Positions 45,252 through 52,944 of a stretch of DNA of 64,000 nt are shown here, one piece after another. Made by a program: the position numbers and the translations under genes. This DNA comes from Paenibacillus sp. MAHUQ-63 (GTDB lineage: Bacteria > Bacillota > Bacilli > Paenibacillales > NBRC-103111): contig NZ_JARADB010000001.1 of assembly GCF_028765165.1 (NCBI RefSeq), forward strand, positions 868,001 through 932,000. The letters run 5' to 3'. The notes under the pieces are model-generated. The model was not told the origin of the DNA. It saw only the letters and a list, made by a program, of their open reading frames with translations, and searched no databases. The stretch's first letter is position 1. Every line of letters starts with the position of its first letter.

Positions 45252-45524
45252 TCAAAAGTTTAAAAATATTTTCAAAGGTAGTTCTATCTTTATAACCGAG
45301 TTATTTAACTCGATTAAAGACAGCTGCTTTGAACCCTTCACAACCTGGAAATCAGTGCTTCCGGATTGTACCTTGATATTTCTTACTCCTTCACCTTCAA
45401 CCGTCTGATTCTGCTCAACCTTCACACCTCCAGGACCGAAAATGTTACCAATACTAAACGTCCCTCCTATTCCAATCAATCCGATCACCAGCAAAATGAA
45501 AGCGACTATAATCCAATTTCTCAT
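45252..45524 (-). CDS. Truncated membrane-anchored DUF4097-like protein
   Basis: 90 residues from ATG 45524 (GGAG upstream). One membrane helix (WIIVAFILLVIGLIGIGGTF) followed by VEQNQTVEGEGVRNIKVQSG then STDFQVVKGS, the start of a DUF4097/LiaG-like beta-domain. The family is normally more than 200 residues; here it stops early, so it is probably a relic. Its start overlaps the stop of the next gene upstream. Confidence 0.5.
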   Translation of the reverse strand: MRNWIIVAFILLVIGLIGIGGTFSIGNIFGPGGVKVEQNQTVEGEGVRNIKVQSGSTDFQVVKGSKQLSLIELNNSVIKIELPLKIFLNF

Positions 45525-45784
45525 TATCTTTTCTCCCTTACATAAAGTAAAAAAGAATGCACCAAAATACAAAACCACACAATAAGGAGCCAACTACATA
45601 CTATCATTGCTGGAGTAATCGCGGTAATGGAATATCCTTGATGGGTCTGTACAAACATACAACCTATTGCTGATAGCCATAACCAAGCCGCCGTATGGAC
45701 TACAAGAATCCTTACAGCAAAAGTACAAGCTAATTTTTCAAATCCCAGCGATTTGGCAATAGCTACTGACGAACTATTGGACAT
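45524..45784 (-). CDS. Membrane protein, probably N-terminally truncated
   Basis: 86 residues with two hydrophobic segments (LVVHTAAWLWLSAIGCMFV; MIVCSWLLIVWFCILVHSFL). The first ~13 residues look spurious. Genes upstream of DUF4097 proteins usually encode HAAS/DUF1700-type membrane proteins; this could be the tail of one (inference). Directly abuts the GNAT remnant. Confidence 0.4.
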   Translation of the reverse strand: MSNSSSVAIAKSLGFEKLACTFAVRILVVHTAAWLWLSAIGCMFVQTHQGYSITAITPAMIVCSWLLIVWFCILVHSFLLYVREKR

Positions 45785-45937
45785 TAAGTTTGATAATGCA
45801 TCGTGAAACCATCTTCTAACCCTTTTCTAGTTAAAGCACTTACAACTGCTTTTGACGTGTCCTTTACCTCGATAATCTGGGTGACTTATAATACCTAAGC
45901 TAAGAAAACCAGATTCCTCTACTCCAAGAACCTACTG
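45784..45937 (-). pseudogene. GNAT acetyltransferase fragment cut by IS D
   Basis: Reverse strand reads LGVEESGFLSLGIISHPDYR then GKGH, the GNAT acetyl-CoA motif. After a one-base shift KAVVSALTRKGLEDGFTMHY follows. The 5' part is missing where IS D sequence begins at 45938. Confidence 0.6.
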
Positions 45938-46352
45938 CTATGGCGTATCTACCATCTTTGGCAAGCTGTGCGATGACCTTGGTATCTTTGACGTTGTTCT
46001 TGGTCGGTGAATTGTCGTCTAATTCTTTGCTTTTCTTCACGTGCAGCGGATTAACTACGCCACATAGTACTTGTTGTTCGCCCAGGTAATACGCCAGATT
46101 TAGCCAGTAATGTCCGGTGGGTTCCATGCCAACAATGGCGTCCTTGAACCCTTGCTCCGTCGCAATCTTCCGGAACCATCTAACAAACAATTCAAAGCCT
46201 TCTCGGTTATTCTCAAACGTAATTGGCCTCCCGAGCTCGACTCCGCGGTAGTCTTGGGCCCTTGCCACATGTTTGAATTTTGCGATATCGACTCCGACAA
46301 TTAAGGTAGAAGAAGTGATTTGATTAATGCGTTCATTTTGAGTAGAATTCAT
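45938..46352 (-). pseudogene. Transposase of IS D, truncated
   Basis: Begins MNSTQNERINQITSSTLIVG and retains the first Asp, the GMEPTGHYW Glu and the KNNVKDTKVIAQLAKDG segment, where the usual KND Asp is changed to Asn and a conserved Ala to Thr. Everything after YAIA is non-IS sequence. Confidence 0.85.
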
Positions 46353-46473
46353 CTTGTAGTCTCCTTGGTTTTGTTTTTGGATCTGACGCTGGCCAGCATC
46401 TGGGATCCATAAACATCATACCAAGGAGTCTTTTTATTTCTCAAACCTCATATTTCTTCATAATAGGAATGCT
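45938..46473 (-). mobile_element. Partial IS110/IS1111 element D
   Basis: Nearly identical to the right 30 percent of element C, including the terminal AATAGGAATG-CT and the flank CTGCCCGTTAG. It keeps only the N-terminal part of the transposase (residues 1-139, from ATG 46352) and has lost the rest plus the RNA region. The truncated frame runs into the GNAT remnant. Confidence 0.85.
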
Positions 46474-46490
46474 GCCCGTTAGTTGATCCA
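46472..46490. repeat. Array palindromic repeat, half copy 17
   Basis: CTGCCCGTTAGTTGATCC directly after IS D. It lies 30 bp from the end of the tyrosine recombinase gene and is the last copy seen. Confidence 0.6.
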
Positions 46491-46519
46491 AACCATCATT
46501 ACTGAAGGGCAGAGAAATT

Positions 46520-47364
46520 CTAAAAGAACCGACGATAAAGTTCCCTTCGGCGCTCACCGCGAAGCTGGGCATATATTTGAGTGGTTGATGCTTTCTCATG
46601 CCCTAGCATGCCTTGAATAAAATCCAAAGGAGCTCCATTGTCCAATAACTGGCACGCATAGGTATGGCGAAATCTATGAGGGTACACGTTGGCTGCGACT
46701 TCCCCCGATCTGCAATCCGTTTTAATGACCACCTGATCGTAGGAATGGCCATTCGGCGAGTTGGATGAGTATCGGTAACAAACAAAGCTTTGCAGGAGTC
46801 CTTGCGACTTGCCAGATACTTTTTCAGCCAGACCTTGCACTCAGTAGTGAAATAAACTTCTCTTTGCTTAGATCCCTTACCATTAACGATTGCAGAGCAA
46901 TTCTCCCAGTTCAAATCTTCAATGTTTATCTTTTGTACTTCTCCAACTCGACAACCGGTAGTATATAGGAACTCAAGAAGAGCACGTTCCCGCATGGATA
47001 GACAAGAGATCTTTAAGTGGATCACATCTTCCTCAATTAAATACTTAGGAATACGCTTCTCCAGCTTAGGTTCTCTTAGTTTTAGAGATGGGTTTGATGT
47101 TAGGTAGGTCTCTTCATATGCAAAGCGAAACAAGGATCTAACAAAGCGGATACGATGCCCTAAACTGCTTGGTTTCAGTCGATCCGACTGTTTCGATAAG
47201 TATTCCTTTAACAGCTGTAGGGTAACATCTGAAATATGAATATCGCCAATTTCATTAACCAGCATTTTTAGCTGGAGGGCGTATGCTTTTAGTGTATTTG
47301 TACTGAATCCCTGGATCCGCTTATCGGCTTCATATAGCTTCCACAATTGACTTATATTCATCAT
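46520..47364 (-). pseudogene. Tyrosine recombinase/integrase (XerC/D-like) with a single-base frameshift
   Basis: From ATG 47364 the N-terminal SAM-like domain (STNTLKAYALQLKMLVNEIG) and catalytic Arg I (YTTGCRVGEVQKI) and beta-strand Lys (GKGSKQREV) are in one frame. HxxR (YPHRFRHTY), the GHE box (MLGHEKASTT) and Tyr (QIYAQL) are in the next. The shift falls in a run of five C (46702-46706, five G on the coding strand); one extra G restores an intact ~281-residue protein with every catalytic residue. It lacks the extra alpha-helical insertion of IntI integrases. Located between the array's last repeat copy and the Tn7-like module. Confidence 0.85.
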
Positions 47365-47366
47365 AA

Positions 47367-47421
47367 TAAAACCTCCCATTAGTCCTATTAAATCTAGGGT
47401 TTCTTCTAATGAGAGGTTTTA
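47367..47421 (-). promoter_or_regulatory. 15-bp inverted repeat covering the recombinase ribosome binding site
   Basis: Arms AAAACCTCCCATTAG (47368-47382) and CTAATGAGAGGTTTT (47406-47420), 14/15 matched with a 23-nt spacer. On the transcript the downstream arm contains GGGAGG, the recombinase ribosome binding site, so folding would hide it. It could instead be a recombinase binding site. Confidence 0.6.
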
Positions 47422-47459
47422 ATCTGTTGCTTTGAACTAAGTTTCTCAATTTACTACCA

Positions 47460-47666
47460 TTAATCAATCCGAACAACATCCTCCAAATCCTTCCCCAACA
47501 AGTCACTCAATTTCTTTGCAGTCGCCGGCCCCACTGACTTCAATGATCTTTCTAGCAAGCTGATATAGGAATGTCTTAAACCCGAGTGTTTTGCCAGCTC
47601 CCTCTGGGAGAACCCTTTGATTATTCTAGCCTTCACAAACGAATCGGTCTTAGCCATGATCCTCAT
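47460..47666 (-). CDS. Small XRE-family HTH regulator
   Basis: 68 residues from ATG 47666 (GGGGAG 7 nt upstream). Nearly all HTH: FVKARIIKGFSQRELAKHSG then LRHSYISLLERSLKSVGPAT, followed by AKKLSDLLGKDLEDVV. Position between the recombinase and tnsC suggests control of one of these mobile-element modules, by analogy with other integrative elements. Confidence 0.8.
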   Translation of the reverse strand: MRIMAKTDSFVKARIIKGFSQRELAKHSGLRHSYISLLERSLKSVGPATAKKLSDLLGKDLEDVVRID

Positions 47667-47959
47667 ATCACTGCTCCCCACCACCCTTTTACAATTTACT
47701 TATAAAGATCCCTTATATATCTTTTTTGAAATTGGACTTTTAATTACTTCATTGGACTCAAACCTTTAAAAAAAACTAAAAATCTGAGCAATTTAGTATT
47801 AAAATTCAATATTCACCCTCGATTTGACCACAAAAAGCACGCATTTACAAAAGTTAACAACGACTAACGAACTTTATTTTCCATTAACGAATTCTATTTT
47901 CCACTAACGATCTTTATTTTCCCGGATCAATTAACAAACTCTATTTTCTCACTTGATCA
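47667..47959. other. Spacer with a run of 20-bp tandem repeats
   Basis: No gene. AT-rich sequence with the repeats at 47863-47949 (separate entry). Begins downstream of the 55-codon ORF. Confidence 0.5.
47863..47949. repeat. Four 20-bp tandem repeats, candidate TnsB-binding left end
   Basis: ACTAACGAACTTTATTTTCC (47863), ATTAACGAATTCTATTTTCC (47883), ACTAACGATCTTTATTTTCC (47903) and AATTAACAAACTCTATTTTC (47929, after a 6-nt gap). Tandem ~20-bp sites in one orientation beside the transposition genes are the usual form of a Tn7-type end. The motif shares only TAACGA and a CC end with the right-end motif at 52 kb. Confidence 0.6.
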
Positions 47960-48127
47960 TCAATTATTATCTCGATTTTTTCTCGATTTCTTTGCAACAT
48001 ACATCCTTAATTTATTGGTATCTTCTATTACTGTCCGCCGAATAATTACGAAGGAAGATACTCCCTGCGTTTTTTCGATTTGCTCTCGTAGATATACTGC
48101 TTTAGCCATAACGTACATCCTGCCCAT
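47960..48127 (-). CDS. 55-codon ORF downstream of tnsC
   Basis: ATG 48127 follows GGGAGGGAGAGAGG. Product begins MGRMYVMAKAVYLREQIEKT then QGVSSFVIIRRTVIEDTNKL; basic, soluble, unknown. Same strand as tnsABC, ~230 bp after tnsC, inside the presumed element. Confidence 0.5.
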   Translation of the reverse strand: MGRMYVMAKAVYLREQIEKTQGVSSFVIIRRTVIEDTNKLRMYVAKKSRKNRDNN

Positions 48128-48358
48128 GGCCCTCTCTCCCTCCCTGTTATATGTATTAGTTTTAGTTAGGATACCGATGTAGCCCCTGTTCGTAAAGTCA
48201 AAAAAACTATATTGAAGAAAGATGGAGACTGCTTGAAGCGTAACGCTTAACTGCTAATGCTAATAAACCTGGATCGCTGCTTCTCTTTTTAAATACTCCA
48301 ATAACAAAGTAAGACAACCAATCATTTAGGAACGGTTGCCTTTTTATTTCGGTTGCGA

Positions 48359-49342
48359 TTAGCTTTTTTGAACAATAAAAGAAACTTCTGAATCTATGTA
48401 GCCGGATCTCCTAACACATCCAATCCAGGTATCAAGATCAATCCAATATTTTTTCTCTTTTGACTCCGCTCCATATTTTACGAGAGCATGCTTTATCGTA
48501 TTCGTAAGATCCTGCATCCCTATTTCCATTTTTCCACCTAAACCATTTTCTTGCCTAACAGTAGCAAATGCTTCAAATAAAGTTGATGCACATTTCTCAA
48601 GCCTTTCTCCCGCAGCGTATGCTTCAGGATAATAATATCTAGTAAATGACCATCCACTTCCTTCGGGATATTCAAGATTATCATAACCTTTTAAACACAC
48701 ACTTATATCATTCACACTTTTTGCCCCAAACAACTGATGCTCCCTAGACATAAATCTACCGACGATATGCAAAGCTCCTTCTGCGGCATAAAGATTTTTA
48801 TTTCCCTTAAGTTGAGGTTGACCTACCAGTATTACAATTAATTTGACATTATGTTCGTTTAAGTAATTGTATACATCAATAAGCCATTTGTAGTGAGCCT
48901 CTAGAAGTGCTTGTGCTTCATCAATAAACATAACTACTTGTTTAAACCTTGAACTCTCGCCTTTATCATGTAAAAACTGAGCTAATCTATCAAACTTATG
49001 ATTTTTCTTACCAGCATACGGAAACAGATGACCCGTCCACAGTAATAACAACTCATAGAATACTTCTTCATTCGCAGTGAACTTGTGTTTGGCTGGTATA
49101 AAAAAAATAGGTAACTCATCGTTATATTGCTCCTTAAGCTTATCACGAACATATTTAATAGCTTCTGTCTTTCCTCGTCTTTGAAAGCCATAAATAATTC
49201 CACCAGGAGCGCGATCTTCTATCCATTCAGCTACTTTAGTATATAGTTTCCTTATTTCATTAGTTGGTACCAAATACTTATCTTGTACTAGCTTATGCAT
49301 GCCAGAAGGTATGACTGGCCTATCGTTATACTCCGTACTCAC
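48359..49342 (-). CDS. tnsC: TnsC-like AAA+ regulator of Tn7-type transposition
   Basis: 327 residues, GTG start. Walker A IIYGFQRRGKTEAIKYV near residue 51 and Walker B QVVMFIDEAQALLEA near 136 in an AAA+ fold of the TniB/TnsC group. TnsC polymerises on target DNA with ATP and links the target selector to the TnsAB transposase. 16 bp downstream of tnsB in the same operon. No TnsD/TniQ-type gene follows. Confidence 0.85.
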   Translation of the reverse strand: MSTEYNDRPVIPSGMHKLVQDKYLVPTNEIRKLYTKVAEWIEDRAPGGIIYGFQRRGKTEAIKYVRDKLKEQYNDELPIFFIPAKHKFTANEEVFYELLLLWTGHLFPYAGKKNHKFDRLAQFLHDKGESSRFKQVVMFIDEAQALLEAHYKWLIDVYNYLNEHNVKLIVILVGQPQLKGNKNLYAAEGALHIVGRFMSREHQLFGAKSVNDISVCLKGYDNLEYPEGSGWSFTRYYYPEAYAAGERLEKCASTLFEAFATVRQENGLGGKMEIGMQDLTNTIKHALVKYGAESKEKKYWIDLDTWIGCVRRSGYIDSEVSFIVQKS

Positions 49343-49358
49343 GATTTAACACCCTTTC

Positions 49359-51353
49359 CTAAAATGATATCGGTTTAAAAAATTCATCCCAACTATCATC
49401 ATGTTCATCGATAGTAACTTCTTCTTTCTTAAATACAAAAGTATTACTGAATGCAGATTCATCTTGATAACTTCTAGTTTCGGGAACTTCGGGTGCCACT
49501 TCCTCTTCTTCTACATCAACAGCTGCCTCTTGTACCATATTTTCCATATGCTTCTGATACCTATCTATATGGGCTAACCAATTTTTATCACCTTTATTTT
49601 TACTCGTACTAAGATGTGCTCTGAGAGCTTGGACATAATCATTACTAGCCAAGAAGAACGCCCTCTTTTCACTTCGTAGAAATTTATTAATATATCTCCT
49701 TGTTTCTAAACTATGGGGAGTTTTAACCCACTTACCGGATACACGTAACTGACCAAGTTCGCTTCCATTTTCTAAGAAAGCCCTGACATAGCGTATATCC
49801 ATAATATTTATATAAATCGTTAGCTTCTTTCCTATTAAACTCGCATGCTGAGATAAAATCTCATTTCTGTATTGCGCACCCTCAAAGTTAATGTAAGGCC
49901 TCTTTCCTTTGAGCAAGTTACCTTGCACAGTGACAGTCTGACTAATGACTAAAAGACCCAGTTCTTGACGTCGATGCTCAGGCAGAACTCTTGGCAGGAA
50001 TCCTCTTCCAATTTTGTCTTTCATTGCCTTAATAGGACTTAATCCTGAGTTACCACTATGTGGTTCAACATTATATTGGGCTAACATAGCCTCTGTTAAT
50101 TCCTCTAGATGCTCAATACTAATTTCTGAAGCCAATGCCTTTTCTTCAGCATTTTTACGCTTAGGATCGCTTGGATTACTTCCTGTAGTAGAAGGAAGTA
50201 AGTGATATCCATTCACTTCAAGGATACGAAAAAATCTCTCTATATAAGATCTTCGTAATGGAGACTTTACTGGACCTGCATTTATAAAACACCCGATTGT
50301 TTTGGTCAATTTATCCTTTACATTTATAGCTAAATTTGCCTTCGCATTATCCATCCAGAATTCTCTCCATACTGCCCACTGGGTCTCAGGAATAGATATT
50401 GAAGGGAAAGATCCTTCTTTTGGATACTGAAGCCCATTTATTGTGAATATCTTTGGTGCATGCGGATAAATTGCATTTTGAATACACTGTAGGACATCCA
50501 TCTGAGAATATTCTGGCTTCACGCATAACAAGTGACCTAGGACTGCACTTGTTGGGACTTCTAGAATTGCAAGCAGCCAAATCCTTTTTAACACTTTCTT
50601 CACATGGTTGCCATTAGGGTCCGTATATCGAATCGTCACTATTAAATCAATTTTATGTGCATCGAACATAACTCGTGAGAAAGGCCTAAAATTGATTGTG
50701 TAATTCTTCTCACCTTTACCCACAGTTCTTGCCATCATAGCAGCAACTTCACCATAAATGTGCTCATTTCCAAAATGTCGTTCTTTTAACTTTTTTACAT
50801 ATCTCTCTAACGATCTCCTTCCCTGATCTTCTGTATTTAGAGGATATTCACTTGCAGATATCCCCAGTTCCTTACACTCATCAATAAAATGTTTATGTAG
50901 ATATTTCACGGAGTAAGTGAAACTTGCTGAGTTCTTTTTTTTCGCTAACGCCTTTTCAGCGATCCAATCCCGCAATTCAATATATTTTTCAAGTAATAGC
51001 TCGAATGCACCAGCGTAATTAGAGGCTTTTATTTTGGGAAGCTTTTTCCTTTCATAGTCTTTCAAATGAAGACCTGGGACGAGTGCTCTAAAACCCAGAG
51101 TCTCTCCGAATTGATTACTCCTAAAACAACGTTCCACGTATCTCGTTATCTCTTTTTTTTCAATTCCTGTAACTTCGGAAATTTCAGAGATGGTTCCATG
51201 ATCTTGAAGGTACAATTCAACAGCCCGTTTTCTGTTTTGATATTTCTCCGCTGCAACTTCATCTAATGCATTTATGTCTACAATTGGCCAGTTGGATAAT
51301 TCGAGCATGTCTTGGCTTACCCCCAGCTTCTCAACCAAGTTTTTACGCCTCAT
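49359..51353 (-). CDS. tnsB: TnsB-like DDE transposase
   Basis: 664 residues from ATG 51353 (GGAGG 9 nt upstream); the start overlaps tnsA by 11 nt. An N-terminal HTH region with GTISEISEVTGIEKKEITRY is followed by the rve-type DDE core: Asp in RVMFDAHKIDLIVT, Asp in WREFWMDNAKANLAI, Glu in SPLRRSYIERFFRIL. Then comes a C-terminal Mu-transposase-like beta-barrel and an acidic tail. TnsB binds the end repeats and joins the 3' ends to target DNA. It looks intact. Confidence 0.9.
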   Translation of the reverse strand: MRRKNLVEKLGVSQDMLELSNWPIVDINALDEVAAEKYQNRKRAVELYLQDHGTISEISEVTGIEKKEITRYVERCFRSNQFGETLGFRALVPGLHLKDYERKKLPKIKASNYAGAFELLLEKYIELRDWIAEKALAKKKNSASFTYSVKYLHKHFIDECKELGISASEYPLNTEDQGRRSLERYVKKLKERHFGNEHIYGEVAAMMARTVGKGEKNYTINFRPFSRVMFDAHKIDLIVTIRYTDPNGNHVKKVLKRIWLLAILEVPTSAVLGHLLCVKPEYSQMDVLQCIQNAIYPHAPKIFTINGLQYPKEGSFPSISIPETQWAVWREFWMDNAKANLAINVKDKLTKTIGCFINAGPVKSPLRRSYIERFFRILEVNGYHLLPSTTGSNPSDPKRKNAEEKALASEISIEHLEELTEAMLAQYNVEPHSGNSGLSPIKAMKDKIGRGFLPRVLPEHRRQELGLLVISQTVTVQGNLLKGKRPYINFEGAQYRNEILSQHASLIGKKLTIYINIMDIRYVRAFLENGSELGQLRVSGKWVKTPHSLETRRYINKFLRSEKRAFFLASNDYVQALRAHLSTSKNKGDKNWLAHIDRYQKHMENMVQEAAVDVEEEEVAPEVPETRSYQDESAFSNTFVFKKEEVTIDEHDDSWDEFFKPISF

Positions 51354-51984
51354 CGATCCACACCTCCGTCTCCAGACCAAAATATTCTTTATCAATATTC
51401 GCTTTAATTTCACCGGTACATATCAAACATGCAATTGCTTCATATAGACGCGGTAAATTTAGGTTTAGTAATTGAGGTAATTCCTTTACTGCTTTTTTTC
51501 CACCCTTGAGCTGTGAAATCACTTTATGGCGATCAATTTCAACTATAGTGTCGTTATTCTGTAAGTATGGAATTATATCTTTCAAATTTTCTAAATAGAT
51601 TTCGTTGCTTCGTATATCTTTCTCAGTACGCACCTGATGCTCTTTACCGTGCAATTCACACCAACGTTTTTGCAACCCGATTTGTTTGACTACTTTTTCA
51701 TCCTCTAGATCTTTTTCATATTTAATTTCAATATAGATCTCTTTGCCATCTTTTTTCTTAATCCACAAATCAAATATTGAGGATCCATCCTCACCTTCAA
51801 TTTCAGCTTTATCAGGCTGTTCACAAAAAGCTTCAATAGTTGGATCAGCCTCAACCATTACCCAGTGGTCATATTCAAGATCACTGAATAAATTTACTTC
51901 CCTTTCTATTCGGGTGCTGTAGACGATCCAATGATTATTACCGTAACGTCCACTTCGTGATTTAATTAAGGGCGTTGTATACAC
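51343..51984 (-). CDS. tnsA: TnsA-like endonuclease
   Basis: 213 residues. Restriction-enzyme-like N-domain: STRIEREVNLFSDLEYD (Glu), SSIFDLWIKKKDGKEIYIEI then KYEKD with the Asp and the E-x-K metal and catalytic residues, followed by a winged-helix C-domain. TnsA cuts the 5' strands so that the element moves by cut-and-paste rather than replicative transposition. First gene of tnsA-tnsB-tnsC, next to the presumed right end. Confidence 0.9.
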   Translation of the reverse strand: MYTTPLIKSRSGRYGNNHWIVYSTRIEREVNLFSDLEYDHWVMVEADPTIEAFCEQPDKAEIEGEDGSSIFDLWIKKKDGKEIYIEIKYEKDLEDEKVVKQIGLQKRWCELHGKEHQVRTEKDIRSNEIYLENLKDIIPYLQNNDTIVEIDRHKVISQLKGGKKAVKELPQLLNLNLPRLYEAIACLICTGEIKANIDKEYFGLETEVWIDEA

Positions 51985-52045
51985 TTCTAATCACCTCTAT
52001 TGTTTTTAGTAGTTATTATTGCCTAAGAAAGGCACTTATAAACTG

Positions 52046-52100
52046 TAATAAGGTGATTTTTTTGTCGTTGGTGCATTATAACGGGATTCTCATGTTCATG
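52046..52100. repeat. Right-end-type motif, first 55-bp direct repeat
   Basis: TAATAAGGTGATTTTTTTGT then CGTTGGTGCA and GGGATTCTCA. Repeated almost exactly at 52451-52505. Each copy is followed within ~35 bp by a small hairpin (52106-52130 and 52536-52561). Confidence 0.7.
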
Positions 52101-52104
52101 AAAA

Positions 52105-52131
52105 AAGAACCCTAAGGTTCTTTTTCTGACT
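52105..52131 (-). terminator. Terminator of the zinc-ribbon ORF
   Basis: AAAGAACCCTAAGGTTCTTT, a short stem directly after the stop codon at 52133, with A and T tracts. Confidence 0.65.
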
Positions 52132-52132
52132 T

Positions 52133-52366
52133 TTATATACCAATTCTATTATTATTTAAAATATTATCCATTTTCTTAAACAAATCATCTTGTATTTCTA
52201 AATTAGTACCCCAATTGTTCCAAGGGTTTATGTTATATGTACACTGAGTTGTTGCGATAAAACCACATTCACATTGAAACTGACTTTTATAACTAAATAA
52301 ATATAAAATAACATTATTACACGAAGGGCATCTGTTAATTAATTTTTTTTCAAATGAAAAGGACAT
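52133..52366 (-). CDS. Small zinc-ribbon protein inside the transposon end region
   Basis: 77 residues. Two Cys pairs (RCPSCNNVIL and FQCECGFIA) make a zinc ribbon. Unknown function. It is enclosed by the 55-bp direct repeats that carry the Tn7-like end motif, so it may be a passenger of the end region. Confidence 0.6.
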   Translation of the reverse strand: MSFSFEKKLINRCPSCNNVILYLFSYKSQFQCECGFIATTQCTYNINPWNNWGTNLEIQDDLFKKMDNILNNNRIGI

Positions 52367-52450
52367 ATCTCTGCAAATTTAAGCTCGCAGAACATCCCCT
52401 TTATTTTACTATATAAACTATTATTTCCCAATATTATTCCTTACATACCT

Positions 52451-52588
52451 TAATAAGGTGATTTTTTTGTCGTTAGTGCAGTAAAATGGGATTTTCACGT
52501 CCATAAAATAACGACAAGAAAATACGTACAAATGAAAAAGAACCTTGATATATCAAGGTTCTAAAGCGGGATTATTTTGTCGTTGTAC
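52451..52588. repeat. Candidate right end of the Tn7-like element
   Basis: Contains the second 55-bp repeat (TTTTTTTGTCGTTAGTGCA), one inverted site (AACGACAAGAAAATACG, 52509) and the terminal-looking site GGGATTATTTTGTCGTTGTA followed by C at 52588. The last is similar to the end at 4246 read in the opposite direction (GTACAAC...). About 600 bp from the tnsA start. No exact flanking duplication was found. Confidence 0.55.
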
Positions 52589-52944
52589 TGGAAGAGGAAG
52601 AAGCCTGCAAACCAACATGCCGGATTCTTTTTTTAATACTTAAAAAGCCGGCTTACTCCCGCAATTACTGTTCTCTATACATTCTCGCAATCTTTCAGAT
52701 GTTTTACGCTACCTAATAACACATCCGGCTGCAAAGTTCAATCAACCAGTCCTCCCTGGCATCAACCAATCCAATAATCGCCTTCAAATCCATAAAATGT
52801 GCACTCCATGGTTTTATGATTGGTTGCCTCTTCATGAAAGCGCTCTCTATACTGAAACTTGCGGGCACTCATCATTTCAGACAAAAGGAGGACGGACAAG
52901 CGCATCGCCAAACGATCCAATACAGATTCATAAGGAGGCAGTCA
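52589..52944. other. Spacer upstream of the pectate lyase gene
   Basis: No gene. A short inverted repeat near 52617-52650 (GCCGGATTCTTTTT...AAAAAGCCGGC) is the only structure seen. Base composition changes here from AT-rich to GC-richer sequence. Confidence 0.45.

Noticed and set aside
46520-47364. Calling the tyrosine recombinase an integron integrase (IntI)
   Set aside because: The IntI-specific helical insertion between the catalytic patches is absent; sequence is XerC/D-like. The link to the array is only positional.
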